Source: Sipunculus nudus (taxonomy: Eukaryota > Annelida > Sipuncula > Golfingiida > Sipunculidae). Taken from it: a stretch of 64,000 nt of DNA. The translations under genes were made by a program, and so were the position numbers. Shown here piece after piece: positions 63,965 through 64,000 of this stretch. Where the stretch lies: positions 38,944,695 to 39,008,694 of the forward strand of contig CM049316.1 in assembly GCA_026874595.1 (NCBI GenBank), written 5' to 3'. The notes below the pieces were generated by a model. It had not been told where the DNA came from and searched no databases. It saw nothing but the letters and a program-made list of their open reading frames with translations. Numbering within the stretch: position 1 is the first letter of the stretch; every line of letters begins with the position of its first letter.

Positions 63965-64000
63965 TTTTACCTGTCACTGAGCGAAACTAGAAGTTCTACT

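Overview
The window looks like eukaryotic, intron-rich, AT-rich and heavily repeat-laden genomic DNA. It is most likely from a lophotrochozoan, probably a bivalve mollusc. This is inferred from the invertebrate-type gene and from dispersed repeats that I remember as common in bivalves; no species-diagnostic locus is present. No bacterial-style genes, rRNA, functional tRNA or CRISPR arrays are seen.

The only confidently protein-coding gene occupies the right-hand third. It is a carbonic anhydrase-related protein VIII (CA8/CARP VIII) ortholog on the + strand, with eight coding exons between 40720 and 62093. I joined the exons by hand. All introns are GT-AG, all phases agree, and the product is 293 aa. 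It keeps the CA fold signature but has Arg in place of the first of the three zinc-binding histidines (R118, with H120 and H143 retained), which is the hallmark of the acatalytic CA8 group. Two splice sites abut long (TA)n microsatellites: the exon 4 donor and the exon 6 acceptor.

The left two thirds (1-40.6 kb) has no gene I can name. It holds a hAT-type MITE with perfect 8-bp target-site duplications (1415-1873) and an AT-rich block with a 245-bp tandem duplication (15 kb). It also holds a 1.64-kb tandem duplication (16975-20223), a pair of inverted MITEs (21.26-22.02 kb), a LINE endonuclease fragment (24.2-25.0 kb, minus), several tRNA-derived SINEs and many (TA)n/(CT)n microsatellites. 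A 1.8-kb Helitron/Helentron-like non-autonomous element with a 280-bp minisatellite core lies at 33.1-34.9 kb. Three short ORFs ending at good splice donors (12790, 14828, 28188) are possible first exons but are weakly supported.

The CA8 introns and 3' flank carry a second Helitron/Helentron-like family, complete at 48.75-50.58 kb and 63.37-63.96 kb. This family has the same architecture as the 33-kb element: subterminal inverted repeats, a minisatellite core and a 3' hairpin. It shares the 12-bp palindrome GGTGGCGCCACC or a one-mismatch version of it. Intron 5 carries a 43-bp minisatellite of about nine units. The most unusual content is this pair of minisatellite-bearing rolling-circle-like families and the microsatellite-bordered splice sites, rather than a new protein system.
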